The notes beneath the pieces were generated by a model. That model saw only the letters and a program-made list of their open reading frames with translations, ran no database searches and had not been told where the DNA came from. The position numbers and the translations under genes are program-made. From Dasyornis broadbenti (Eukaryota > Chordata > Aves > Passeriformes > Dasyornithidae), in contig VZRN01000629.1 in assembly GCA_013397935.1 (NCBI GenBank), positions 124,001 to 188,000 on the forward strand: DNA of 64,000 nucleotides. The letters run 5' to 3'. The stretch's first letter is position 1. Each line of letters starts with the position of its first letter. Positions 1 through 11,836 of the stretch are shown piece after piece.

Positions 1-1010
1 ACCCAATTTAAAACTCCCATGGCACAACTTGAGGCCATTTCTTCTTGCTCTATGGCATGCTACCTGGAAGAAGAGGCCAATCCCCACCTTGAAAGAACCT
101 CCTTTCAGGAAGTTATAGAGAGCAATAAGGTCTCATCTCAGCCCCCTTCTCCAAGCTAAACAACCCCAGCTCCATCAGCTGCTCCTCACAAGCCTTGTCT
201 CCAGACCCTTCACCAGCTTTGTTGCCCTTCTGTGGACTCGATCCAGCACCTCAATGTCTTTCTTGAAATGAGAGGCCCAAAAATGAACACAGGATTTGAG
301 GTGTGGCCCCACCAGTGCCGAGTACAGGAGACAATCCCTGCCCTGGTCCTGCTGCCACACTATTGCTGAAACAGGCTAGGATGCCATTGGCCTTCCTGGC
401 CACCTGGGCACACCTGGCTCATGTCCAGCCACAGTCACCAGCATCCCCAGGTCCTTTTCGCCGGGATAGTTTTCAAGCTGCTCTTTGCCCAACCTGTAGC
501 ACTGCCTGGGGTTGTTGCCACCAAAGTGCAGGACACAGCACTTGGCCTTGTTGCACCTCATACAATTGGCCTCAGCCCACCAATCCAGCCTGTCCAGATC
601 CCTCTGCAGAACCTTTCTACCCTCCAGCAGAACAACACACAACCAGCTTGGTGTCATCTACAAACTGACTGAGGGTGCCTTTGATCCCCTCATCCAGGTC
701 ATTAATAAAGTCATTAAACAGGACAGGCCTCAGTACTGAGCCTCAGGGAACACCACTAGTGCCTGGCCACCAGCTGGATTAAGTCCATTCACCACCACTC
801 TCTGGGCCTGGCCATCCAGTCAGTTTTTTTACCCAGCCAAGAGCACACCCATCCAGGCCATGAACAGCCAGTTTCTCCAGGAGAATGCTGTGGGAACTGG
901 TGTCAAAAGCTTTACTAAAGTCTAGGTAGACAACGTGCACAGCCTCTTCCCTCTCTGCTAAGCAAGTCACCTTGTCATAGACGGAGACTGAGTCAGTCAA
1001 GGAGGACCAT
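1..1010 (-). mobile_element. CR1 LINE fragment, minus strand, 5'-truncated, cut by the window edge
   Basis: Read on the minus strand, this is the C-terminal reverse-transcriptase part and 3' region of a chicken-repeat-1 (CR1) non-LTR retrotransposon. Translated pieces in order are VVYLDFSKAFDT (about 934-899), then VPxGSVLRPVLFNDFINDLDEG, then an FVDD catalytic-box variant (652-663) followed by TKL, then LDRLDWWAEANCMRCNKAKC and EKDLGMLV. The frame is broken by stops and small indels, so the copy is dead. The 5' truncation point lies near 1010, where similarity stops. At the left edge the sequence is still CR1 (the complement of the 'ggaaatggcctcaagttg' block), so the true 3' end lies outside. 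Recognition is by remembered family motifs; the exact subfamily is not assignable by eye. Confidence 0.92.
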
Positions 1011-2367
1011 TTTCCAGAAATTTTCAGTGAATAAACAGTAAAAATTTTAACAATGTTCTCCTTCTTTAACAAACATTTGCTAATAGATTTCACAATAACA
1101 ATACGTGTTTTCAGGATAAAATCACATGCAAACTAAACATGTTATATTCTGTGTGGGAACACCAACAGTTTTCCATCTTCACAAAGGATGGGCTGGACAC
1201 AAACTTTTTTTGCTGTAGTTATTAAATCATATTGCATGTTTCCGTGTTGACAGGTCTGGACTTCTCCCAGAATGTTATTGATACAGAAGGCTGCGTAATT
1301 TCTGACACTGGCTAATTTTTGAACAATGTTGTTTATCTGTCTTTTGGAGACACAACTGTATGACTGATGGCTTTATTTTATCAACAGGATATATTAATTT
1401 TACTACTTTACATGTGCAACATGGCACGGTATCAAAAGGACTACCCAGATAACCATGAAAACTGAGTTGTTTGATTAGTTGTTTGATTACTCTTGGAATT
1501 CTTTAAAAAATATTTCTCCTGGCTTGTCCCTCCCTGATTCCATTCACTGCTTTCTTTCCTTTTGTATGGACAGCAACGGTTTTCCAGGCAGGAGTTATGA
1601 CGTGACCCAAGAGTCTTTTTAGCTAATTAGCTTCTCTCCACAGCCTGCATGTTGCCAAATGAGGTCTCAGGAGTGAACAAATTTTTCTTCTAGTCCTTTG
1701 AATACAACTGCAGTTAAGATAATAACAATTTTACACCACCTATTTTTTGCGCTTCTTTTGAGCAAGAGAATTTCCAGATAAATCCTCTTCTTAAAGCTTA
1801 ATTTTAGGAGGCATTTCTAGTGAATGCCATGCTTGAGGCAAGGCTCATCACAATGTTGCTCATTGTTGAATTTTGATTAATGTTCCCACTCAATTGCTGA
1901 CTCACTCTCTTTCCAGCATGTGCAAATATTTGGTTTCTTTCTTGTTCTGGAGCATGTTCTGTAGGGCCCACTGCTGTAGTATCCAAGCAAATTTTCAACA
2001 TCAACAAAAATATTACCAATACATTAGAGCTTTTGTGACATCCTTCTTTTAAGGGTCTGAGACTGCTCAACCTAGCTATCTCAGCATTCACACAAAACAA
2101 CTAAGTGCTATTCTGTTGTTTTTCACAGAAGAGAGAACAGTGGGACATAGCACTGAGGAATCTCTTAGTTCAGTCTGTGGCTGCTGAGTAAATCTGAAGT
2201 GATGTATAACCTCCAGCCATAATAAAGGCAGAGCTGAGGTCTGCAATCCTTACAGAGATAGCTTTACAAAACTTATTTACCGTCAAATATTTGATGCTAA
2301 CGAAAGTGGACCAGTTGGGGTAAATTTCTTAATGCCTGTTTTTAATGTAATGCAGGTTTTCTGGCAG
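1011..2367. other. Intergenic DNA, no gene seen
   Basis: AT-rich single-copy-looking sequence between the CR1 fragment and the solo LTR. Short open frames here (for example minus 1804-2100) have no recognisable domain and look like chance. Confidence 0.6.
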
Positions 2368-2373
2368 TTCAAC

Positions 2374-2762
2374 TGTGGAGGCCTGTGCCCCAGGTCAGAG
2401 AGGCAGATCCCTTGTCCCTTTGCCATTCCCTCGGATCTTCCCTATTGGCTCTTGTATCCTAACCCCGCCTATGTATTGCCCCTATGCCTCTAGACCATTG
2501 GCCTCCTTATGCTCTCTCCGCCCCCACCAACCCCATATAAAATCCTAGACTTCTGCCTTGTTCCCTCTCTTCTTCTCATCCCCTCACAAGCATGGTTGGA
2601 ATAAACTTCTCTTGTGGACACTTCTCGCCTCGCTGCTGTCGACCACGTTATCAGCTACCCTGTGTGTGCTTGTAGTGTGTTATATGTGGCAACTTTGCCG
2701 AGTGGATTCCGCTGCTAAGACGATCCTGGAAGGTTGCAGCACTCACTTTACCGGCTGCAACA
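2374..2762 (+). mobile_element. Solo endogenous retroviral LTR, 389 bp
   Basis: The element begins TGTGGAGGCC and ends GGCTGCAACA, giving the TGT...ACA inverted ends expected of an LTR, and is bounded by the perfect 6-bp direct repeat TTCAAC (2368-2373 and 2763-2768). Inside are U3-type signals: two ATTGG (inverted CCAAT) boxes upstream, a TATA box TATAAAA at 2536-2542, and a polyadenylation signal AATAAA at 2600-2605, which places R between roughly 2565 and 2625 and U5 after it. No gag, pol or env sequence lies on either side, so this is a solo LTR left by recombination. A 6-bp duplication fits ERVK/alpharetrovirus-like integrases; this family assignment is inference. The element could act as a promoter reading rightward. 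Confidence 0.88.
2536..2542 (+). promoter_or_regulatory. TATA box of the solo LTR
   Basis: TATAAAA in the U3 part of the LTR, about 60 bp upstream of the AATAAA signal, in the normal order for a short retroviral LTR. Confidence 0.75.
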
Positions 2763-2814
2763 TTCAACCACATCCATGAAAAAATCAGTCTTCCTTTCCT
2801 TGCGAGTCCTTTGG

Positions 2815-2872
2815 TTTTTTTTCTTTTCTTTTCTTTCCTTTCCTTTCCTTTTCTTTTTTTTTTTTTTTTTTT
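2815..2872. repeat. Pyrimidine-rich (CTTTT)n low-complexity tract
   Basis: Runs of T and TTTTC/TTTCC units forming a nearly pure pyrimidine strand, placed about 50 bp after the solo LTR. Confidence 0.9.
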
Positions 2873-5800
2873 AAATGAAGTTTCTTTAGGCTGCCTGTAA
2901 TCTGAAGCTCATTCTTAATGAGCATGTTGAAAATAGAATGTCATTCTCCAGCTTGTTATTGAGGCAAACATCTGGTGCTCTTTTGCTACTTTATACTGTT
3001 CAATAAACTTTCAAAGAGTGCAAGATATGCCTTAACACAAACTGTCCTTATGGAAAGTCTAGAGACAGAATCTTTTGAAGTCAAATGACTTCCTGGGTCC
3101 CTGGGTCCTTAAATTCTCATATCATGGCCATGAAGTCGCTCTTTTGGCTGCTTTTTCCTTTCTTCTAGCTCTCTTCTTCTTCTCATCTTTCCCAAAAGCC
3201 TCAGCAAAGAGTACTTATGCTTCAGGAGTACCTCCGATTTTCGCAGAACAGAGCTAATCTTCTGAGAATAACCTTGTTTTACCTGTATGATCTTCAGAGT
3301 GCTAAATGGACATAATTTTGTACTTGTTAAGGCTCTTCCCAGAAAATCTAAGCACCCATGCATATGTTGAACTTCAAATGCAAAAAGAAGCAGGTCAAAA
3401 GCCCTTCATCAAAGCAAGGTGCTTTTTTTCCCCCTATTTTTTTTCCCCTTCAGTCAATGGTTTCTACACGAATCTTTTTCCAAATCAGTATGAAATTACA
3501 GTCCAGCCTCCAAAAACACTCTTGCTTGAAATGTCCTGTCCCTTCTTCCCTGGTTTCTAATACCCAAATTCTAAAAGACAACCAACAAAATAAAAACCAC
3601 TCCCCACCCCCTGCCCTCCACGAAACAAAGTGTCTTTATAACACTGTAACTGTTATTGCTGATGCCAAGGATGAACGCAGGTTTCTACTAATTAGAAGCC
3701 GTTACGAATCCTGTCTCAGAAGTGCCTCTGGAAGACATGGCTTGATTGCTCTCTGGAATCAGCCACGGCTCCCAGTGTCTCGGGCCTGGCAGAGAGCCTT
3801 CCCTGTTACTCAATAATCACTAGGCATTTCTTCATGCCCTAGCCACTGTGAAGAACACGCTGTTATTCTCTGATGCACAGGAGGTGCATACTGCAGCACT
3901 GTTAAGGTGTTGTGGTCTATATCTTCACTGAGTATTTGGGTGGAGAATGCTTTGTTTTTATTCAGTCATCTTGAAATCACTCTTAATGCATGTCAAGTTA
4001 ACCAAAGATGCAAATAAAAGCATTCATTCATTCATCGAAACCAAGCAGACAATGCAGCCTAAAAGGCTTAAAAAAGACAAAGGTGAAGAAAAGAGAGGAC
4101 GAGTGCACTTAATCTGTTTGAGGTATGGGACTGCTGAGGGAGAGCATTGCATAGGCAGTGTGACCACATAGGCAGTGTGACCACACTCAATGGGAATGTT
4201 TCTGGATTGCCACCAGTCTGATTACTGAGGTACAGACCAGGTATTGCTCATCTATATTCTAGCTGCCAAAGATCCAGAATGCTTCTGTCTTTTCCTTTTC
4301 TTCAGGATCTCCTCAGTCTGACACACATCAGACCACAGGCAAGAAATCAATTACTGCTCCATGATGCTACCGCCCTTGGAGACAACTGGGTCTCTCCATT
4401 TAGTGTGCTGGCACTTACCTTCCTCTGTAACCCCTGTATCTCTTGGGCTGCAATAACTGCATCTGGTCAGGCACTACCCAGAGCCTTCCACCATTTCCCA
4501 AAATAAATGAACGAGATGAGCTCTGACATGAGGAAGGCTATGCTTTGAGGCAGGGAGTTGCAGTAGGAGATATCTTTAATGTATTGCCATGTGGCAGCTT
4601 CCATAAGAGAGGAAATAATGATTCAGTCCATGGGCTATATGACTCAGTTTTCTCTCTCTCAAAAGCCAGAAATAGATCCCTTTGAAAAACGAGTCAAAGC
4701 AAACTCCATTTTCTCTCCTGCAGCAGTGCTCTCCTAGCCATCATTTGCATCTCAACTGATTTCTTCACCTTTGAAATCACTTGAAATCAAGTTATTTACT
4801 TTGTGGTTTATTTAGTAACTCCCAGGATCACTGTTCCATTTATTTGGTCTGTCCCTCCTGAACCTACATAAACTTCATGTAACTACATGGAGTTCCTGTG
4901 TGATACTGGAAGAGCCAGTGACTCCAACCCTTCTGATTCTATAAAGGGGAGAATCTATATGGGATTTTAAAATGCCTATATTTAGCTGTTGGCCCATGAT
5001 TTTGTTCTGATACTAATCACTTTTCTGATATGACAGCAGGATGCAAACATTGCATACCAATACTTGACAGTTATAATACCAGGAAAGAGCAGCCGTGAAA
5101 AACTGCTATCTATGAACTACCAGGGCAGCTTAACTTCACCTACTCTTGAGTGTATAGATGAACTGATTTTGAGCATTCCTCTATATAAACCTGAAGTGAC
5201 TACAGTAGTACCTATTTACCACAAAGGGGCACTTTGAAAACAAATTAATATTTGTGAAGCATTCAGGCATTTATAAATGCTATAGAATTTTATGTAGGAG
5301 GCCTATTTTTAGAAAGCTGAGAGCATGAAGTAAAACAAAGGCTGTACAGACTACCATAACCTGTTGTACTCAGTGCACCCTTAATATTTGCTTTCTCAGT
5401 ATTATTCTGAGGACTTTATCAATAACAGAGATTCATCCAAGTTATATGATTCTGATCTGAATCCTAATGTAGCTGAAATGTGGGATAGCTCAGATGCATG
5501 GTTTCTAAATAAGAATTGTCAGCAGCACTGTGCTGCTCTCTCCCAGCAAATATGGAGTGAAAAACATACATGGAACTTCAAGAGTAAAAATAGAACTCCA
5601 CTGGCACCATGGCACACCAGAGGGGAGTGTGCTAGTGTTGAAATTCAGTAGGAGAGTTAAAAGTATAAAATCAGGTTGGATGCCATTTTTTAGTTTAGAA
5701 TGTTAACATGTCTGTCCTTGGCCTCTCTCTTAGGACTGGGCCATACTCTAGTATGGTGCCTGGAAGAATTTTGAACAGGAATTTTAAATCTATTATATAT

Positions 5801-7737
5801 TATTATACTTTATATTATAAATTATATATTGTGTCTTTCTTATAAAATTAATGTTAATATAAAATACACCCAAAATGTCTCATTATCTGAACATGGAAGT
5901 CCTGGATTAAAATCATACTTGAAAGGTGAATACCTCATTCCAGAAGAGAATAATGTATATAATTCTAAGTATATAAATGAATTTACATATCTAAAAACAG
6001 CTCAAATTTTTCAGACCTGGCCTGGTGTCACCATTGTCTATACACTACTTTTTAGAAAATTCCTAAGCAGTTGCACCACCAGCAATAAGCCTTACAAATA
6101 ATTTGCTCCTTCATATATCATTAGTGTGCCAGTAGCCTGCAGAAACTGAGCCTTAAGCATACATTTTGCACATTTCAACAGTTAATAACTTAACCTTAAA
6201 ACTCTTTGGATTTAGCTGAGCCATTGATTGGGCCATTGGTTGGGGCATCTACAAAATTCAGCCAATATTTTCAAGGCTGAGTTATAATTTTTAAGATTTT
6301 ATTTTGAGAGTGAGATACCTGAACAAAGTCTGATGTCCAAGAAATGCTGAGCACACATTAATCAGACCCTTCCTTTTCCTGTATAGGGAATTTGAGCCAT
6401 ATAATCCCCTGAAATTTATTAGCACTTTTACTATTAGGATAGTGATGTTGCCTACCTGACTGTGATGGTACAGAGCATGATCCATGCTCCTAAAATATTG
6501 ATTATTTTACCTGTTTAAAGTTAACTCACAGGATTCATTAGACAGCAATTACATGTATCACTGATTTGAGAATGTACCTTTTAAATGGGCAAGTTTTCCA
6601 GAAATTAATTTATAACATAAGCTTCATAACAAAAGAAGTTTTCCTTTGCAGGAGGAGATAAAAATGTAGACTGTTGGTGGCACGGAAAAAATCTTCTTGT
6701 TAAAGGGCAGTTTTATACAGGTTTCTTGCTGGTATTTTCTTGCATAAGAAACTTCAATGAATCTTTGCTTATTAGCATTGATCAGTGTGAAAAGGGAGTA
6801 TGCATATTTCTGAAAAAAGAACAAAAAACAGAAGATATAACAGAAATAAATGACATTCAGTTTGCAGTAAGAACTGCTTTAAAGGTAGTTCAACATAATT
6901 TTGTTTAGGTCAACCACACACCCTCACTCTCACTTGTGGGAAGCCACTACTTTGCAATTAATTTTCACATCTGCCCACAGATAAAGAAAATATTTATCCA
7001 TGCGTGGGAAGACATCTTGGGATCTCTGTGAGAAAGGAATTGGTCAGATGATGTAGTATTTTTCTTCCAGTATATATGATGCCATTTGTTCCACAATTAC
7101 TTCCTTGTCAAAAATTCCAGTAACTTTTGCGGGCATCCTTTTCTTTGGCTCTGGTCTGTAAGAAGTGCTGCTCATGATGCTCCTGCACGTCTTTGGGCAA
7201 TGAGTACACCTCTCTCAGTGGAGTCACATATATGAGGGTGGCTGATATAAACAGTGGCTGGCAAGACAAAGTCATGGCCTTGGCATTCAACACTTGCATT
7301 CTTCCCTGATACTTTCCCACAGAATATGCGCAATTCTGCTCTAGGCAAACAGCACCTACATTTCCCTCTGCTTTGTTCAGTGTCGTGCTAAAGCACTGCA
7401 TAACACTGGGAAGGCTGCCAAGTTTGCCTCCAGCCAAGCCTACTCTGAAAGACCCCTCTGGACTTCATTTGCACAGGTGCAGCCCTGAGCAGAGAGGGAG
7501 ATTAACAGCACACGTACCTTGAGCTGTCAGCAGAGCTCCGTGAAGGGATCTGATGAACTCCAGTGAGAGACATGTGCTAAAAAAACTGCAGGAGTTATTG
7601 CAGACAGGAGAAATTCCAGGAGTGTGCATGTACATATTACATATATATTATACATGTATATAGGAGACTGCAGTGAGTGGAAAGGCTTAAAGGACTTCAT
7701 CAAGCTTTGGATTAGGTCCTACTTTTTTTTTTTTTTT
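2873..7737. other. Intergenic DNA, no gene seen
   Basis: AT-rich sequence without recognisable domains, splice-bounded coding blocks or large repeats. It contains a 17-bp tandem duplication (4150-4183), an AT microsatellite-like stretch (about 5790-5830) and a TA/CA-rich stretch near 7625-7660. The frame open on the minus strand at 7108-7464 is discussed as a finding. Confidence 0.5.
4150..4183. repeat. Perfect 17-bp tandem duplication
   Basis: The unit CATAGGCAGTGTGACCA is present twice in direct head-to-tail arrangement. It looks like a small replication-slippage duplication. Confidence 0.9.
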
Positions 7738-7778
7738 NNNNNNNNNNNNNNNNNNNNNNNNNNNNNNNNNNNNNNNNN
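7738..7778. other. Assembly gap (41 N) after a poly-T run
   Basis: A stretch of N follows a T homopolymer of at least 16 bases. The homopolymer probably caused the gap, so the true length here is unknown. Confidence 0.98.
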
Positions 7779-10616
7779 TTTAACTTTTAAAAGGGTACAA
7801 AGCTTTTGCTAGTGCAAGGTAAACTGGTTTAAGTATTTCCTGTGACTCATTGAAAAGTAAATGAGCTATTTAATGCAACTGCTACATTCATTTCAATAGG
7901 TATAATCTAACACCAGCCTAACTACACAGGCAGAATTACATAAATCACTGCTGAGCTAGAAGGAACTGATAAGATAATTGCTAAAACACCATTTACAGGA
8001 AAGCAGTCTGTGTGGAAAAGCAGTGTTGGATTGATGTTTATTTAATTGCTGTGTGACTTCAGTTCTGGACCCTTGTTCATTAGCCTTACCTGCCTAATTT
8101 AAATAATGAGATGTTGTGTGCTTTTCTGTGTCACAGAGAACATTACCAAATGCTGGTCTCAATATAGAAGGAAATGCTTGAGATGTAGTTAAATGTGCAG
8201 TAGCTCTGCTCCTAAAAATTAGAAATTTTGAGCTAAAAGTATGATCCACTTTTAACGAAACACAGAAAACCTCATAATGGAATTTCTATACCTTCTACCA
8301 CAGCTACAGAATAATTGTGAAATAAGAAAATGTTCCAAATATCCTTTAAAAAAAACCTGCAAACCCAAACTGGGGACCCAAAGTGACAATGGCTTCTCTG
8401 GATTATTACAATAGAAGATTGGAATTCTTTTTTGGCATCCTACACTCATAACACATAATCAGATATATATAAGTAAGTTTGATACATTCTGGCTACTATA
8501 TACAATGAAAACAGAAAAGTCAAAAGCATTTTAATTTAAGTTTTGTCTCTCAAATAAAAATTATAGCATTGCTTGCAAATGGAATAATAAAATGCAATCA
8601 AAGTTCTTAAAATGTAGGTGAGTTGTAAATCAACAAAAAACTGTTCCTATGATTGCTAATTTAAGTGAAACCTGAGCCACTAAAAAGCTAGAAAAATGTC
8701 AAGGTCATTGCCAATAGCTTTGATTAGCAATGAAAAAGGGACACAAGAACTGCTAATGGTATGAGGACATCAAATATTAAAAAGGAGCTATTGATTTAAA
8801 AGTGCTATTGCTAAAACTAAGTAGCAGTAGCTATTGATCAAATGGTAGCCTGTATGTTTCTGACAATGTGTCCACCAAACTATTAGTATTTATCTGATTT
8901 TCCCAGTTGTCTTGTAAATGGTACTTATTCTGTATTTTTTGGATTTTTTTTCTTTTTTCTTTTTTTATTTTTTCTTTTTTCTTTTTTTTTTTTTTTTTTT
9001 TAATCTGGGTCTTAAAAACAGAATAAAGTATGAGAATGAACATACCAACCTGTTTGCAAATCATTACATGGTAATTTATATTTCTGGATTTAGGAATATG
9101 TAAAAAGGGAGAAAATAATATGCATTTTTCTAGGGACACCTTTTTTATATTCCAGTTCCCAAGGAGAGGCATCAATGTGTAAATATATCCTAGGTGCAAG
9201 GATGTGCATCTGTGAGCTGCGAGGATACACGCCTTTGCCACACACTGGAGATTTCTCCAGGAAGACAAGCAACAGGAGATGGGAAGTCCTTCCAGGAAGA
9301 TGAGATATCCCTTTGGTTGTCCACAGGGGCTTGGACTGGAGGAAGTGAGAATAAGTAAAGAGAAGTAACCCTGAGCTTACCTCCCGACTGGTGTTCCTCC
9401 GCTCCATTCCAAACGTAGGTGTTTTCAGCAGAAATGCACACCTGCAAAGCTTGTACGACACATACACATGCCAGGGACATATGTACATCATGAGAAGATG
9501 GCATAATGTTTTCAAGCACAAGGTTTAGCTGGAGAGGAGGTCATTCAAGGGTGCAGTTATTCCCCAGATAAGCACACTGCGTGTTTGTCCTTCAGCCTCG
9601 TGCCTCTTCTCTGGGTAGTTACGAAACAAATGATGAAGTGAAAGTCACCTTTCTGATAGACTGAACCTCTTGACCATTACAGGATGAAATTAATTACTGC
9701 AGTGATTTCTGTGGCGTTTAATTCTTTGCACAGATATGGAAGAACTAAGGCTAATGTAATTTTATTCTTGAGGAAAACACCAGTGGAAATTATAGACGAA
9801 CCAAACTCCAGCTAGTGCCAATCCTATGTTTCACTGACTAAATCTGGTGTACTGTACATCAACTTCAAATAAGTTGTATAATTTTACAATTTAAGTGTTG
9901 CAATAAATCAACTCAGATGTTTAACTAGTCACTGTGAGGTTATGAACCTGACGTTTTTATTAAAACAGAAAAAACCCAGATTTAATGTGAATTTAAATGA
10001 ACAAAATATTATTTATAAATCATGATGGCTTCTAATTAGAATAGCACTATGACTGCATAACACCCTTGGTGAGGGCCAGCCAAGGAGCTGTCAATAGAAA
10101 CCTTTATGAGCTACTCTGCAAAACATTGTTAAAATTCAACATTTTCTAAGTGGAAAACTTCACATGAAAACCCATGTTTCCTAGCAATAGTTTGTCTCCC
10201 TTCAATCTTACTAATGAGTTGTGATTGCAAACTGAGTCATCTTTAGGGCCTACCATTTCGTTTGGTGCTAAGTAATTTGTAAACTGTTTTAGGAATCATC
10301 CAATGCAAACATTAGAAAAAATCACACAGATTGCATATCCCTATTATTCTTGGTAACTAAACTGGAAACATCATGGAAGAAAACTACTGATAAGAGAAAT
10401 TCAGTTGTTAGAGTTAGAGCTTAGTAGAAAATTCATGGCAGCAGTTTCATAATATGAAAATGCAGGTAATTTCACAGGGGATTGTAGGTACTGATTGCCA
10501 GAAGGGGGATGTTTTGTGTGATTTCAGAATCAAAGAACATAAAGCACCAACATTAAACACCAACACCTTCTAGAACCAAGATGAGCATTCTCATTATAAT
10601 CAGGGGGACTTAATGC
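7779..10616. other. Intergenic DNA, no gene seen
   Basis: AT-rich, no recognisable coding or RNA gene. It includes the T-rich tract at 8935-9001. Overlapping open frames at 8831-9521 on the minus strand give low-complexity or unrecognisable peptides and are treated as chance. Confidence 0.5.
8935..9001. repeat. T-rich low-complexity tract
   Basis: Nearly pure pyrimidine strand of T runs broken by single C, A or G. The lysine-rich peptide that appears on the opposite strand is an artefact of this tract. Confidence 0.9.
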
Positions 10617-11091
10617 ATTAATAAATCTGTGACTCAGTGAAATTCTTAGATAATTATCTACAATTCTACACAGCATCTTGTGGCTTTACTTTGTAACCTC
10701 TAAACTTGGGACTCTGAGGATTTTTTTGCATGCTTAGTTTATACCATAATGATGATAGGGCTCTTTGTGGTGTGCTGAAATACAGAAATCAATGTACTTA
10801 AGAAAAATAAGTAGAAAATAGAAAATACTAATATAAGAGCAGATTTAAGTACTGGAGAAAGTAGTATAAAAATAGTTTCACACTAGCAGTGATGCAGAAT
10901 TAATGAGCTATCTTGTAAGTCCATTAACTCTGTGACTCAGTGAATCAGATAAATATCTAGAACTCTACATAACAGTCAGTGACTTCTTGCTTTCTTCCTT
11001 TATCCTCTAAATTAATTATTTTACTCTAGGTATTTTTAGCATCCTTTCTCTCCCGAGAGGGATATGACAAGTATATAATGTAGAAATCAAT
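10617..11091. repeat. Diverged tandem duplication, unit about 300 bp
   Basis: Two diverged copies lie in direct orientation about 300 bp apart. The 16-mer TCTGTGACTCAGTGAA is at 10626-10641 and again at 10929-10944, followed in both by a matching 'aga(t)aa-tatcta-aa-tctaca' block, a 'cctctaaa' block and finally AGAAATCAATG near 10784 and 11082. The constant offset of 298-303 bp over about 160 bp argues for a segmental duplication rather than a chance match. No known repeat family is recognised in it. Confidence 0.7.
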
Positions 11092-11752
11092 GAGAAAGCA
11101 AAACACTCATTTCAGACTCACCTTCGCCATCATTAGTTGATTTGCAGTTGTAGCACAGAGACTGCTGTGATGAGAGTAGAGGTGGAACAATCTCTTTAGG
11201 AATAAGATCAGAGGTAGTTTAGTGTGGTATATTAAAATGTGTGTGCATGTAGAGAAATAGATGTAAGGTGTTTCATTTTCATATTACAAAAGTCTGCAAA
11301 CACATTCCTGCATTTTGCCTTGACTTTGAAGTGAAGGCAAAATTAAGAAACTAAGGAGTTAGCTGGGTTTCAGAAGAAATGTTCTGTGGTATTCATGGTA
11401 CAGTACAGTCACATATAAAGAGTTACATGGGCATCAGTGAGTGCTGCATGCAGGCAGACCAGGACATGAAGCGAAAAAAAGCTTCAGCTTTGCCATGGAT
11501 AACTCCATGAAAAAGATGATGATGATTTACCAAGGAAAATGGTCCACAGATCATGGCACTGTGCTGGGGTAGCTGAGAGATTCACAGTGACAACTTTTGG
11601 GCCTGCACATCCTTAATGGTAAATGAAGTCCCAGACAGGATATACTCAGGAAAAGACGTGCAAAGCTTCTTAACAAGCTCTGCAGAGTTGATATTTTTTG
11701 GTGAGACTAAATCTGTGTATTCAGACATGGTGTATTCGTTCATTCATTTCTG

Positions 11753-11836
11753 GTGGTGTCCTGTGCAGAGCCAGGAGCCAGACTTGATGAACCTTGTGTG
11801 TCCCTTCCAGCTCCGGATATTCTGTGATTCTACAAT
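11753..11836 (+). mobile_element. CR1 LINE 3' tail, plus strand, severely truncated
   Basis: The block 'gacttgatgaaccttgtg...cccttccagctccggatattctgtgattctac' follows the terminal part of the avian CR1 3' UTR, which typically reads 'ggactcgatgatcc...cccttccaactc...attctatgattct'. Only the last 80 or so bases remain. The left boundary is approximate. Confidence 0.65.

Larger units (their letters stand above)
2368..2768. repeat. 6-bp target-site duplication flanking the solo LTR
   Basis: TTCAAC occurs directly before the TG (2368-2373) and directly after the CA (2763-2768) of the LTR. Identity of the two copies suggests a fairly young insertion. Confidence 0.88.

Noticed and set aside
303..739. 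Overlapping plus-strand open frames
   Set aside because: They are shadows on the antisense strand of the CR1 reverse-transcriptase fragment.
2558..2779. 73-codon plus-strand open frame starting MFPLFF
   Set aside because: It lies within R-U5 of the solo LTR, which is not coding.
8831..9268. 145-codon minus-strand open frame with a poly-Lys stretch
   Set aside because: The Lys run is the complement of a T-rich tract; the rest has no domain.
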